From NCBI RefSeq assembly GCF_031801495.1, contig NZ_JAOEGC010000002.1, forward strand, positions 2,604,001 to 2,668,000: a DNA stretch of 64,000 nt, given 5' to 3'. The notes beneath the pieces are model-generated. The model worked only from the letters and a program-made list of their open reading frames with translations. It had not been told where the DNA came from and searched no databases. The DNA is from Agrobacterium tumefaciens_K. GTDB lineage: Bacteria; Pseudomonadota; Alphaproteobacteria; Rhizobiales; Rhizobiaceae. A program made the position numbers and the translations under genes. Shown one piece after another: positions 23,317 to 33,010 of the stretch (the stretch's first letter is position 1; each line of letters opens with the position of its first letter).

Positions 23317-26300
23317 ATGGGCTACCGAAACAATCCAAAACGCGAAAAACACATCGAGAAAGCTCGACAACTCGCGACTGCCGAAAAAACGCCGTTTCTT
23401 GATCCAGGGATCCTCTACGGGCGCGCAAGCCCCGATGACATAGAAAATTATTCCGCAGAAATGCTGGCGACCAGTGCCGCCCATACATTTGAGGCGCTCT
23501 CCCGCTGGAAAGGCGACAAACCCCATATCGGCATTTCTGCCGTTGAAGGTGTGACGCCCAAGGATATCCCCGTCACGGTTCTGACGATCATCGGACGGAA
23601 CATGCCGTTCCTGTACGATTCCGTGATGGGTGAAGTCACCAGCAGCTACCGTGGTCTTTACCTTGCCGTGCATCCCATTCTTGTACGCGATACCAAGGCC
23701 GAAGCAGGTTATCGCCTCGCGGATGCGGATGATGATCCGACAGAGAACATCAGCCTTATCCAGCTCCATATCGCCCCTTTGACGCCGCAGGCCGCTGCCA
23801 CGCTGGAAGAGAGGCTGCGTTTCGTTCTTGCTCAGGTTCATTCGGCCTACAGCGACTGGAAACCCATGCTCGCGAAGCTGGACGAGGCGCTCGGCGAACT
23901 AGAGGAGCGCGGATCGGCCCGACGAAAGAGCGAGCGCTCAGAAGCGGTGGAATTCCTGAACTGGCTGCGCAGCGATAATTTCACTTTCCTCGGCATGCGC
24001 GACTACACCTATTCCGGCACCGGAAAGAACGCGCGGATCGAGCGCGGCGACGGCGTAGGTCTGGGCATTCTCAGCGATCCCGACGTACGGGTGCTGCGCC
24101 TCGGCAAGGATGCAGTCACGACCACGCCGGAAATTCTGGCGTTTCTGGACGGCCCCGATTTCCTGATCGTTACGAAAGCCAACGTGAAATCCATCGTGCA
24201 CCGACGTGCCTACATGGATTACATCGGCATCAAGCGCTTTGACCAAGACGGCAAAGTCATCGGCGAACTGCGCATTGTCGGCTTGTTCACGGCGACCGCC
24301 TACACACGCCCCGTCAGACAGATTCCATTGCTGCGGGCGAAGGTTGCGGAAGTCGAGCGGCATTTCGGCTTCGATCCGAACAGCCATTCCGGCCGCATTC
24401 TGCACAACACGCTGGAAGCCTATCCACGCGACGATCTCTTCCAGATCGAAGAAGACCTGCTGATCCGCTTTGTCGAGCAGATCATGGAACTGAGCGATCG
24501 CCCACGTGTGCGTGTGCTCGCCCGCATCGACCGTTTTGACCGTTTCGTATCCGTCATCATCTTCGTGCCGCGTGAGGAATACAATTCCTACGTTCGCGAG
24601 AAGATCGGCGATTATCTGAGCAAGGTCTATGACGGCCATATTTCGGCCTATTACCCCGCTTTCCCGGAAGGCGCTGTTGCCCGCGTTCACTTCATTGTCG
24701 GTCGCACGGACGGAAAAACGCCGCGTATTGCCCAGGACAAGCTGGAGGATGCCGTCAGCGACATCGCCGCCCGCTGGATCGACCACTTCATGACACTTTC
24801 CGAACCGGGAGCACCGCTTCTGGATGTGGATCAGGCCTATCAGGAAGCCTTTACGCCGGAAGAAGCTGTCGGCGACATGCGCGATATCATCGCAACGGCA
24901 AAAGGCGAAGCGGTGCGTATCGAGTTCTATCGGCAGGACGAACAGGCTGCCGACAGGCTATCTCTGAAGATTTTCCATCGCGATGGCCATCTGCCGCTCT
25001 CGCGACGCGTACCGCTGCTGGAAAACCTCGGCTTCAATGTCATCAGCGAGCGCACATTCGATATCGGCGTTGTGTGGGAGGGAAACCGCCAGAATATCGT
25101 CCTGCACGACATGGAGCTGGCAATTGCGACAGGCGGCACGCTGGATCTCGGCGTATACGGACCAAGACTGGAAGACGCATTCCTCGCAGCCTTCACCGGC
25201 AAGGTGGACAACGACAATTTCAACCGCCTGATCCTTGCTGCAGGACTGACGGTACGGGAAACCTCGGTCTTGCGCGCCTATGCACGCTATCTGCGGCAGA
25301 CCGGAATTGTCTATTCGCAGGAGCATATCTCCGAAACACTGTTCAAGTATCCGGCGATCACCCGCAAGCTGTTCGATCTTTTCACCACGGACTTCGATCC
25401 GGCGATTGCCGAGAAGACCCGCATCAGAAAACTTTCCGAACTCCACAAGGCAATCGAAACTGCGCTTGGCAGCGTTCCCAATCTCGATGAGGACCGCACG
25501 CTACGGCGTTACGTCAACGCCATCGACGCCACGTTGCGCACCAACTACTTCCAGAAGAACGAAGACGGCACGCCGCGCGAAATGCTTGCCTTCAAGTTCG
25601 ACCCGAAACATCTGGACGGCCTGCCTGATCCGCGCCCGTTCCGCGAAATCTTCGTCTACGGCACCGAGGTCGAAGGCGTGCACCTGCGCTTCGGCAAGGT
25701 CGCGCGCGGTGGCCTGCGCTGGTCGGACCGCGGTCAGGACTACCGCACCGAAGTGCTTGGCCTGGTCAAGGCACAGCAGGTCAAGAACGCGGTGATCGTG
25801 CCGGTCGGCGCCAAGGGCGGCTTTTTCCCCAAGGCTCTACCCGCCGGCGGCACGCGCGACGAAATATTCAATGCCGGCCGCGAGGCCTACAAGACCTATA
25901 TCCGCACCCTCCTTTCGATCACCGACAACATCATCGGTGATGAGATCGTTGCGCCCCCGGATACCTTGCGGCTGGACGGAGACGACCCCTATTTCGTGGT
26001 TGCCGCCGACAAGGGAACGGCAACATTCTCCGATACGGCGAACGAACTTGCCCGCGAGGCGAACTTCTGGCTGGACGATGCCTTCGCGTCCGGTGGTTCG
26101 GCAGGGTATGACCACAAAAAAATGGGCATCACCGCCCGCGGCGCATGGGAAACCGTAAAGCGTCACTTCCGTGAAATGGACACGAACATCCAGACCACGC
26201 CGTTCACTGTCGCGGGCGTCGGCGATATGTCCGGCGACGTTTTCGGCAATGGCATGCTGCTGTCGGAAAAGATCCGGCTGGTTGCGGCCTTCGATCACCG

Positions 26301-28077
26301 CGACATCTTCATCGATCCGGATCCTGACACCGACAAATCCTTCGCAGAACGCAAGCGCATCTTCGAACTCCCCCGCTCGAGCTGGCAGGACTATGATCGC
26401 TCTGTGCTTTCGAACGGCGCGATGATTATTTCCCGTGCGGAGAAATCCGTAACGCTGACGCCCGAAGCGGCAGCAGTCATCGGTATCGACAAGACCATTG
26501 CGACGCCTTTCGAGATCATGACCGCCATCCTGAAATCGCCTGTCGATCTTCTGTGGTTCGGCGGTATCGGCACCTACATCAAGGCAGCGGTGGAAACCAA
26601 CGCCGAAGTGGGTGACAGGGCCAACGACCCTATCCGTATCAATGCCACGGAAGTCCGGGCGAAGGTGATCGGCGAAGGTGCCAACCTTGGCATCACCCAG
26701 AAGGGGCGTATCGCCTACTCACTCGTAGGCGGACGATGCAACTCCGACGCCATCGACAACTCGGCTGGCGTCAACTCATCGGACGTCGAGGTCAACTTCA
26801 AGATTGCACTGGCATCTGCGGTGAACGGCGGCCGCCTGACGATGCCGAAGCGCAATCAGTTGCTCGCTTCCATGACGCCGGATGTGGCAAAGCTGGTATT
26901 GCGTAACAACTACCTGCAATCGCTGGCAATCTCGCTGACAGAACGTCGAGGCACCGGCAACCGGGAAGAACTTGGCCGGTTGATGGGCGCACTCGAAGCC
27001 GCAGGGCAACTGAACCGCAAGGTCGAAACCTTGCCGAACGATGCCGAGTTTGCTGAACGCTACGCCAGCGGAAAGCCACTCACGCGTCCGGAAATCGGCG
27101 TTCTGCTGTCCTACGCGAAGCTGACGCTGTTTGACGCATTGGTCGCAAGCACGCTGCCGGACGAACCGTATCTTCAGCACATGCTGATGGATTACTTCCC
27201 CGTCAAGATGCAAAAGACCTATGCCGACGACATCAGGAACCATCGCCTGCATCGCGAAATCGTTGCAACGGCTCTCGCCAATACGGTCGTCAACCGGGGT
27301 GGACCAGGCTTCGTGCAGAAGCTTGCCGACGCCAGCGGTCTTCTGCCAGCCGATGTCGTCAAGGCGGTCATGATCGTTGAGGACGGCTTCGGCCTCAAGC
27401 GCCTCTGGGCCGAGGTCGATGCACTTGACGGGAAGGTCAGCGGCGAAATCCAGAACGGCCTTTATGAGCGGATTACCCGCATCTTCTCCGAGGTGAGCAG
27501 GCTGTATCTGCAGGCCCGTGGCGGGGGTGCAGGCGCAAACGCCATGGCGGACGAAATCGACCGTCTTAAGAGCGCCATAAAAACGCTGTCTCCGGTCGCG
27601 GCGAAATATCGTCAGGGACAGGGAGTCATTGAACTCGAGGGCGTTCCTTCGGGGCTGATTCAGGAACTCGATACCCTGTCGCTCCTGGTCTACGTTCCGG
27701 AGATCATGCTCATCGCGGACAGCGCCTCGACAACGCTGGCGCGTGCAGCCGACAGCTATGCCACGGTTTCGTCAACGTTCCGCGTGGCGAAGCTGCTGGA
27801 GGCAAGCCAGCGCATTTCACCCGCCGACCACTATGAGAGCCTCGCACTTCTTCGCAACCAGGATCAGATTTCCTCGGCAAGACGAAAGATCGTCGTATCG
27901 GCGCTGACGGAATATGCGAAGGAGAAGGATCCGGTACAGGCCTGGTATGCGGCAGATCGCGTACGCGTCAATCGCATCGTGTCCGAGCTTGCCGCCTTGA
28001 GCGACAGCGGTGAAATCAACCTTGCCCGGTTGACCGTCGCTGCAGGACTTCTGGCGGATATCGTACAGGCGCGCTGA
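23317..28077 (+). CDS. gdhZ: Large NAD-specific glutamate dehydrogenase (GDH-180 class)
   Basis: This 1586-residue enzyme oxidatively deaminates glutamate to 2-oxoglutarate. Its length and layout match the 180-kDa bacterial class: N-terminal ACT-like regulatory regions (about residues 1-700), then the catalytic core with VARGGLRWSDRGQDYRTEV and VPVGAKGGFFPK (substrate lysine region), the NAD fold around GVGDMSGDVFGNGM and IGEGANLGITQKGR, and a helical C-terminal part. In Caulobacter the orthologue GdhZ also regulates FtsZ and cell division; whether that holds here is inference. The ATG follows GGAGGA. It is a single gene followed by a hairpin without a T tract. Confidence 0.95.
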   Translation: MGYRNNPKREKHIEKARQLATAEKTPFLDPGILYGRASPDDIENYSAEMLATSAAHTFEALSRWKGDKPHIGISAVEGVTPKDIPVTVLTIIGRNMPFLYDSVMGEVTSSYRGLYLAVHPILVRDTKAEAGYRLADADDDPTENISLIQLHIAPLTPQAAATLEERLRFVLAQVHSAYSDWKPMLAKLDEALGELEERGSARRKSERSEAVEFLNWLRSDNFTFLGMRDYTYSGTGKNARIERGDGVGLGILSDPDVRVLRLGKDAVTTTPEILAFLDGPDFLIVTKANVKSIVHRRAYMDYIGIKRFDQDGKVIGELRIVGLFTATAYTRPVRQIPLLRAKVAEVERHFGFDPNSHSGRILHNTLEAYPRDDLFQIEEDLLIRFVEQIMELSDRPRVRVLARIDRFDRFVSVIIFVPREEYNSYVREKIGDYLSKVYDGHISAYYPAFPEGAVARVHFIVGRTDGKTPRIAQDKLEDAVSDIAARWIDHFMTLSEPGAPLLDVDQAYQEAFTPEEAVGDMRDIIATAKGEAVRIEFYRQDEQAADRLSLKIFHRDGHLPLSRRVPLLENLGFNVISERTFDIGVVWEGNRQNIVLHDMELAIATGGTLDLGVYGPRLEDAFLAAFTGKVDNDNFNRLILAAGLTVRETSVLRAYARYLRQTGIVYSQEHISETLFKYPAITRKLFDLFTTDFDPAIAEKTRIRKLSELHKAIETALGSVPNLDEDRTLRRYVNAIDATLRTNYFQKNEDGTPREMLAFKFDPKHLDGLPDPRPFREIFVYGTEVEGVHLRFGKVARGGLRWSDRGQDYRTEVLGLVKAQQVKNAVIVPVGAKGGFFPKALPAGGTRDEIFNAGREAYKTYIRTLLSITDNIIGDEIVAPPDTLRLDGDDPYFVVAADKGTATFSDTANELAREANFWLDDAFASGGSAGYDHKKMGITARGAWETVKRHFREMDTNIQTTPFTVAGVGDMSGDVFGNGMLLSEKIRLVAAFDHRDIFIDPDPDTDKSFAERKRIFELPRSSWQDYDRSVLSNGAMIISRAEKSVTLTPEAAAVIGIDKTIATPFEIMTAILKSPVDLLWFGGIGTYIKAAVETNAEVGDRANDPIRINATEVRAKVIGEGANLGITQKGRIAYSLVGGRCNSDAIDNSAGVNSSDVEVNFKIALASAVNGGRLTMPKRNQLLASMTPDVAKLVLRNNYLQSLAISLTERRGTGNREELGRLMGALEAAGQLNRKVETLPNDAEFAERYASGKPLTRPEIGVLLSYAKLTLFDALVASTLPDEPYLQHMLMDYFPVKMQKTYADDIRNHRLHREIVATALANTVVNRGGPGFVQKLADASGLLPADVVKAVMIVEDGFGLKRLWAEVDALDGKVSGEIQNGLYERITRIFSEVSRLYLQARGGGAGANAMADEIDRLKSAIKTLSPVAAKYRQGQGVIELEGVPSGLIQELDTLSLLVYVPEIMLIADSASTTLARAADSYATVSSTFRVAKLLEASQRISPADHYESLALLRNQDQISSARRKIVVSALTEYAKEKDPVQAWYAADRVRVNRIVSELAALSDSGEINLARLTVAAGLLADIVQAR

Positions 28078-28090
28078 CCGGCATCAAGAA

Positions 28091-28118
28091 ACCATCCGGG
28101 CGGATCTGCCCGGATGGT
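28091..28118 (+). terminator. Hairpin after gdhZ
   Basis: ACCATCCGGGC and GCCCGGATGGT form an 11-base-pair stem around GGATCT just after the stop. No T tract follows, so it may stabilise the 3' end rather than terminate transcription. Confidence 0.6.
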
Positions 28119-28174
28119 CAACCGGAAAAGGCGGCTTTTAACGTCAGAGCCCGCCTTCCATCACAGGAAAACGC

Positions 28175-29551
28175 ATGACCGCTTCTTCCCCAGCCAGCGA
28201 AATGCCGACCGCAAAACGGGGTATCTGGGGCTGGGTCATGTTCGACTGGGCGGCACAGCCTTTCTTCACCGTCGTTACCACATTCATCTTCGGCCCCTAC
28301 TTCGTGTCGCGCCTCACGGAAGATCCCGTGTCCGCGCAGACGACATGGAGCAACATGGCGACGATCTCATCCATCGTCATCGCCATTTTCTCACCCATCC
28401 TCGGCTCGATTGCCGACCAGTCTGGTTCGCGCAAACCGTGGATTGCCTTTTTTGCCATCATCAAGATCGTCAGCCTGTCGCTTCTGTGGTTCGCAGCCCC
28501 CGGCTCCCCCATCATCGTGCCGGTTGTCTGCATGATCCTGGCCTCGATTGCCGCTGAGTTTTCCATCGTCTTCAACGATTCCATGATGCCGCGGCTGACC
28601 AATCCCCAAAATGTCGGCCGTATCTCCAATCTTGCATGGGGGTTGGGTTATCTCGGCGGCATGGTGGTACTAATCGCCGTCGTCACCCTGCTTGCCGCCA
28701 ACCCGCAGACCGGAAAAACCATAGCCGGCATTGCACCGCTCTTTGGTTTGGACCAGGCGACCGGAGAAGATGCCAGAATAACCGGACCGATCGCCGCGAT
28801 CTGGTATCTTATCTTCATCATGCCGATGTTCCTCTTCACGCCGGATGCGCAGAAGGGTTTGCCGTTCAGGACCGCCATACGCACGGGACTGACGGAACTT
28901 ACCGCAACCCTGCGCGAGCTTCGCACCCGCCCAGCCCTGCTTCGCTTCCTTATCGCCCGGATGCTCTATCAGGATGGTGTCAATGGTGTTCTCATCCTCG
29001 GCGGAGCCTTTGCTGCCGGTATGTTTGGCTGGGCCACCATGGAGATCGGACTTTTCGGCATTCTTCTGAACGTCGTCGCCATTGCCGGCTGTTTTGTCGC
29101 TGGCCGCATTGACCAAAAGGTCGGCTCCCGAACGACGATCCTCATCAGCCTTGTCATTCTGCTGATAGCGACCCTCGGCATCGTATCGACAGAGCGCAGC
29201 TCTACCCTCTTCGGATGGGTGCAATTATCGACCACGGACAACGGCGGAATCTTCACCACCGGCGCGGAAAAAGCCTATCTTCTTTACGGTGTATTGATCG
29301 GTATCGCGTTCGGTCCCGTACAGGCTTCGTCACGTTCCTATTTGGCGCGCAACATCACTGTTGCCGAGGCTGGCCGTTATTTCGGCATTTACGCGCTTTC
29401 GGGCCGCGCCACCAGTTTCTTGGCAACGCTGAGTTTCTCTATAGCAACGTCTCTCAGCGGCTCCGCCCATGTTGGCATGGCAACGCTGATCGTGTTTCTG
29501 GGAGCCGGATTTCTGCTTCTGCTGCGCGTCCCCGAACGCGCGGCACATTAG
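28175..29551 (+). CDS. MFS transporter, ATG22/UMF1-like
   Basis: The 458-residue protein has about twelve hydrophobic segments. The N-terminal GWVMFDWAAQPFFTVVTTFIF and the segment with ADQSGSRKPWIAFFAI match the UMF1 (ATG22-like) branch of the major facilitator superfamily, whose vacuolar members export amino acids. The substrate here is unknown. The large hydrophilic loop between segments 6 and 7 (FTPDAQKGLPFRTAIRTG) is typical of MFS. It lies 97 bases after gdhZ, behind a hairpin, so cotranscription is possible but not clear. It is convergent with phaR. Confidence 0.85.
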   Translation: MTASSPASEMPTAKRGIWGWVMFDWAAQPFFTVVTTFIFGPYFVSRLTEDPVSAQTTWSNMATISSIVIAIFSPILGSIADQSGSRKPWIAFFAIIKIVSLSLLWFAAPGSPIIVPVVCMILASIAAEFSIVFNDSMMPRLTNPQNVGRISNLAWGLGYLGGMVVLIAVVTLLAANPQTGKTIAGIAPLFGLDQATGEDARITGPIAAIWYLIFIMPMFLFTPDAQKGLPFRTAIRTGLTELTATLRELRTRPALLRFLIARMLYQDGVNGVLILGGAFAAGMFGWATMEIGLFGILLNVVAIAGCFVAGRIDQKVGSRTTILISLVILLIATLGIVSTERSSTLFGWVQLSTTDNGGIFTTGAEKAYLLYGVLIGIAFGPVQASSRSYLARNITVAEAGRYFGIYALSGRATSFLATLSFSIATSLSGSAHVGMATLIVFLGAGFLLLLRVPERAAH

Positions 29552-29573
29552 GCCAGAAATCGAAAGACAGGCG

Positions 29574-29591
29574 AACCGGCATCAGCCGGTT
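29574..29591. terminator. Small hairpin between the MFS gene and phaR
   Basis: AACCGGC and GCCGGTT pair around ATCA in the 51-base convergent gap. There is no T tract, so terminator function is uncertain. Confidence 0.45.
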
Positions 29592-29602
29592 GCAGCCGAC
29601 TT

Positions 29603-30178
29603 TCAAAGTTGGTCGAGTTTTTGCTGCAATGCGCGCAACTGCTCTTTCAACTCGTCGATTTCGGAAGCATTCGGTTTGCGCGGTTCCTTTGGCGCCTGCG
29701 GCATCGCAAAAGGCGCAAACCCCTGCATGGCTTGGCGGAACAGTTCCGTATTGCGACGGATTTGTTCCTCCATCAACTGAAGCGGCGCCTGAAAATTCCG
29801 GGCAAGTGAACCGTCCCCGAATGCCTTGGCCATATGCTCCTGCATCTGGCTCTGCTGATCGGAAAACGTCTTCATGGAGTGTTCGAGAAAGGTCGGCACA
29901 ACCATCTGCATCTGGTCGCCATAATAGGAAATCAGCTGTCTCAGAAATGCCGTTGGCAACAACGTATTACCGGTCTTTGCTTCCTGCTCGACAATGATCT
30001 GCGTCAGCACCGCGTGGGTGATGTCTTCCGACGTCTTGGCGTCCTGAACCTTGAAGTCCTCACCGCGCTTGACCATCTGCGCCAGATCGTCAAGCGTGAC
30101 ATAGGTGCTCGTACCCGTATTGTAGAGCCGTCGGTTCGCGTATTTTTTGATGATTGTTTCGCCGTCGTGCTTTGCCAT
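29603..30178 (-). CDS. phaR: Polyhydroxyalkanoate synthesis repressor PhaR
   Basis: PhaR represses phasin and PHA genes and is released by binding PHB granules. The 191-residue protein has the PhaR DNA-binding domain at the N-terminus (IIKKYANRRLYNTGTSTYVT, about residues 8-27) and the PHB-accumulation regulatory domain (LRQLISYYGDQMQMVVPTFL). The C-terminal end is a Pro-rich stretch plus a coiled coil (EIDELKEQLRALQQKLDQL). It is divergent from phaA with 244 bases between, where TGC/GCA-rich candidate operators lie. Confidence 0.93.
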   Translation of the reverse strand: MAKHDGETIIKKYANRRLYNTGTSTYVTLDDLAQMVKRGEDFKVQDAKTSEDITHAVLTQIIVEQEAKTGNTLLPTAFLRQLISYYGDQMQMVVPTFLEHSMKTFSDQQSQMQEHMAKAFGDGSLARNFQAPLQLMEEQIRRNTELFRQAMQGFAPFAMPQAPKEPRKPNASEIDELKEQLRALQQKLDQL

Positions 30179-30278
30179 CCTCGCCTCCTCGCGATGCTGG
30201 TATTTTTTTGTTTTTTGGTGTTATTGCTCTTCCCGAGGCGAAGTGTAAGCGGAAAACCGGCTCCGTGACAAATGTTTT

Positions 30279-30311
30279 GTGCAATGCAACAGTTTGTTTT
30301 TTGCGCAGCAA
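30279..30311. promoter_or_regulatory. Candidate PhaR operator in the phaR-phaA gap
   Basis: TGTGCAATGCAACA (30279-30292) and TTTGCGCAGCAA (30300-30311) are TGC/GCA palindrome-like elements about 110-140 bases before phaA and 100-130 bases before phaR. PhaR proteins are known to bind TGC-rich palindromes. The match is loose. Confidence 0.35.
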
Positions 30312-30422
30312 TTTCCGGCGCGATATCCCATTGCTTTGACACCGTCTTCAAGCGCCCTCCTCACCGTTTGACTTGAACGGAAACCTTTGCCAGTCTCCCG
30401 CTCAAAATTGAGGAGGAAACCG

Positions 30423-31604
30423 ATGCCTTTGCCTTCAGTCGTGATTGCCAGTGCCGCCCGTACTGCCGTTGGTTCGTTCAATGGCAGCTTCGCCAATATC
30501 CCTGCCCATGAACTTGGAGCGGCAGTCATCCGCGCCGTCCTGGACCGCTCAGGCGTTGAGGCAGGCGAGATCGATGAAGTGCTTCTCGGACAGGTCCTGA
30601 CTGCAGGCGAAGGCCAGAACCCCGCACGCCAGGCAGCGATGAAGGCTGGCATTCCTCAGGAGGCAACCGCTTTCGGCATCAACCAGCTCTGCGGTTCCGG
30701 ATTGCGCGCCGTCGCCCTTGGCATGCAACAGATCGCGACCGGCGACGCGGCTATCGTCGTGGCGGGGGGCCAGGAATCCATGTCCATGGCGCCCCATTGC
30801 GCGCACCTGCGCGGCGGCGTGAAGATGGGCGACTTCAAGATGGTCGACACCATGCTGAAAGATGGGCTTACGGACGCCTTCTACGGCTATCATATGGGCA
30901 TAACGGCGGAGAACATCGCCCGTCAGTGGCAGCTAAGTCGTGACGATCAGGACCAGTTCGCCGTCGCTTCGCAGAACAAGGCCGAAGCGGCACAAACTGC
31001 AGGACGCTTCGCCGACGAGATCGTGCCCTTCACCGTGAAGGGCCGCAAAGCCGACATTATCGTTGATGCCGACGAGCATATCCGCGCCGGTTCCTCGATT
31101 GAAACGATGGCGAAACTCCGCCCTGCCTTCGACAAGGAAGGCACCGTAACCGCCGGTAACGCATCCGGCCTGAACGACGGCGCTGCCGCCACATTGCTGA
31201 TGACGGAGCAGGAAGCGTCCCGGCGCGGCATAAAGCCCCTGGCACGCATCGCGTCCTGGGCAACTGCCGGCGTCGATCCGCAGATCATGGGAACCGGTCC
31301 CATCCCCGCCTCCCGCAAGGCACTGGCCAAGGCAGGCTGGTCCATCGGCGACATCGGCCTGGTGGAGGCAAACGAGGCTTTTGCCGCGCAGTCATGTGCG
31401 GTGGTTCGCGATCTCGGTCTTGATCCGGCGATCGTCAACGTCAACGGTGGGGCAATCGCGATCGGCCACCCCATAGGCGCCTCGGGCGCACGCGTGCTCA
31501 ACACGCTTCTTTTTGAGATGCAGCGCCGCAATGTTTCCAAGGGGCTGGCAACACTCTGCATTGGCGGCGGCATGGGCGTTGCCATGTGTGTTGAGGCGCT
31601 CTGA
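30423..31604 (+). CDS. phaA: Acetyl-CoA acetyltransferase (beta-ketothiolase)
   Basis: PhaA condenses two acetyl-CoA to acetoacetyl-CoA, the first step of polyhydroxybutyrate synthesis. The 393-residue thiolase has the acyl-carrying Cys90 (INQLCGSGLRAV), the catalytic His in IAIGHPIGASGAR and the second Cys379 in CIGGGMGVAMC, with the family's usual length. The ATG 30423 follows GGAGGAAA; an upstream in-frame codon at 30387 has no such site. It is followed 101 bases later by phaB, with phaR divergent upstream. Confidence 0.95.
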   Translation: MPLPSVVIASAARTAVGSFNGSFANIPAHELGAAVIRAVLDRSGVEAGEIDEVLLGQVLTAGEGQNPARQAAMKAGIPQEATAFGINQLCGSGLRAVALGMQQIATGDAAIVVAGGQESMSMAPHCAHLRGGVKMGDFKMVDTMLKDGLTDAFYGYHMGITAENIARQWQLSRDDQDQFAVASQNKAEAAQTAGRFADEIVPFTVKGRKADIIVDADEHIRAGSSIETMAKLRPAFDKEGTVTAGNASGLNDGAAATLLMTEQEASRRGIKPLARIASWATAGVDPQIMGTGPIPASRKALAKAGWSIGDIGLVEANEAFAAQSCAVVRDLGLDPAIVNVNGGAIAIGHPIGASGARVLNTLLFEMQRRNVSKGLATLCIGGGMGVAMCVEAL

Positions 31605-31705
31605 AAAGCATTCCGGTTTCAGATCCGATGCTGTAGAAGCAACCTCCCATTGGCCGTATTTCTGTGGCCGTTGAATACCATCTTTGACAGGTCATGGAGG
31701 CCAGT

Positions 31706-32431
31706 ATGAGCCGGGTTGCGTTGATTTCAGGCGGAACGAGCGGGATCGGGGCGGCGATCGCCCGCACCTTGCAGGCTGCTGGCTACAGGGTCGCCGCCAA
31801 CTACGCCTTCACGACAGACCGTGCGGCCGCCTTTCAGAAAGAAACCGGGATACCGACGTTCCAGTGGGATGTTCGTGACTACGATGCCTGTGCCGCAGGC
31901 ATCGCCCGGATTGAAGACACCCTCGGCCCCGTCGAGATTCTGGTGAACAACGCCGGAATTACCCGGGATGCCATGTTTCACAAGATGTCGCCCCAGCAAT
32001 GGCGCGACGTGATCGACACCAATCTCACCGGCGTCTTCAATATGACCCATCCCGTCTGGCCAGGCATGCGCGAACGTGGCTTCGGACGGATCGTCAACAT
32101 TTCCTCGATCAATGGCCAGAAAGGGCAGGCGGGGCAGGCAAACTATTCCGCCTCCAAGGCTGGCGACATCGGTTTTACCAAAGCGCTGGCGCAGGAAGGT
32201 GCAAGCCGTAACATCACCGTCAACGCCATCTGCCCGGGCTACATCGGCACGGAAATGGTCAGGGCCATACCCGAGAACATCCTCTCCGAACGCATCATAC
32301 CCCAGATACCCGTCGGGCGCCTTGGAGAACCCGAGGAGATCGCCCGTTGCGTCCTGTTCCTCGTCTCAGACGAGGCCGGATTTATCACCGGATCCACGCT
32401 GACCGCCAATGGCGGACAATATTTCGCCTGA
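31706..32431 (+). CDS. phaB: Acetoacetyl-CoA reductase
   Basis: PhaB reduces acetoacetyl-CoA to (R)-3-hydroxybutyryl-CoA with NADPH, giving the monomer for PHB synthase. The 241-residue short-chain dehydrogenase has the cofactor motif SGGTSGIGAAIA, NNAGITRD and the catalytic Ser-Tyr-Lys (VNISSINGQ, NYSASKAG). PGYIGTEMVRAIPE is typical of PhaB. The ATG 31706 follows GGAGG; an ATG at 31694 would place the ribosome site inside the gene. The PHB synthase phaC is not in the window. Confidence 0.94.
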   Translation: MSRVALISGGTSGIGAAIARTLQAAGYRVAANYAFTTDRAAAFQKETGIPTFQWDVRDYDACAAGIARIEDTLGPVEILVNNAGITRDAMFHKMSPQQWRDVIDTNLTGVFNMTHPVWPGMRERGFGRIVNISSINGQKGQAGQANYSASKAGDIGFTKALAQEGASRNITVNAICPGYIGTEMVRAIPENILSERIIPQIPVGRLGEPEEIARCVLFLVSDEAGFITGSTLTANGGQYFA

Positions 32432-32582
32432 CAAGAGTTTCCCCGCACGCGGCGACCCTCGATTTCTGGTAAACTTTTCGTGATAAGAGCACGCGAACCC
32501 ACCTCGCCACGAAAACTTGAGAAGAAAAACCCTCAATAGGTAATCTCGCTAACCGAATGAAAACACGATAATTTTCGTATAG

Positions 32583-32599
32583 TTTAGAAAGACTCTAAA
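32583..32599. promoter_or_regulatory. Irr-type iron control element before bfd-bfr
   Basis: TTTAGAAAGACTCTAAA matches the rhizobial iron control element TTTAGAA-N3-TTCTAAA at 13 of 14 defined positions and is a perfect TTTAGA/TCTAAA palindrome. It lies 100 bases before bfd. Irr represses iron-storage genes such as bfr when iron and haem are low. A possible -35 (TTGACA, 32631-32636) lies just downstream, followed by a weak -10. Confidence 0.8.
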
Positions 32600-32698
32600 T
32601 TCTCTGAGCCCGTCGCAAATCATGTTTTTCTTGACATTTACTATCCTGTTTTGGTTTAAGAGTGAAAACAACGTGTTGCGTCATACAGGCAGTTAGTC

Positions 32699-33010
32699 AT
32701 GCTGGTTTGCAGCTGCAATTACATTACCGACCACGAAATTCGCGACGTCATAAACGAGTTGCTGGACGAGGACTGTTGGCAGCTGATCGTCCCCGCGAAG
32801 GTCTATCATGCCATGGCAAAACGTGGCCGCTGCTGCGGCTGTTTTCCGACCGTAGTCGACCTCATCATCAAAACCACCGAGGAATATCACGCCCGTCACC
32901 ACTCGACGGAAGCCGAGGTTTTTGATTTTATGTCCCGCCTGAAGCGATTCCACGAAGAAAACAGGAGAGCGGACATTGAAAGGCGACAAAAAAGTCATCG
33001 AGCAGCTTAA
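32699..33010 (+). CDS. bfd: Bacterioferritin-associated ferredoxin (Bfd)
   Basis: Bfd is a [2Fe-2S] protein that docks on bacterioferritin and donates electrons to release stored iron. The 103-residue protein has Cys4 and Cys6 (LVCSCNYIT) and Cys45/Cys48 in GRCCGCFP, the CxC...CxxC pattern of Bfd, with an extra Cys46. The C-terminus is longer than the minimal family length, with a charged helix (FHEENRRADIERRQ). It overlaps bfr by 35 bases and shares the Irr-type element upstream. The ATG at 32699 has only a weak ribosome site. Confidence 0.92.
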   Translation: MLVCSCNYITDHEIRDVINELLDEDCWQLIVPAKVYHAMAKRGRCCGCFPTVVDLIIKTTEEYHARHHSTEAEVFDFMSRLKRFHEENRRADIERRQKSHRAA

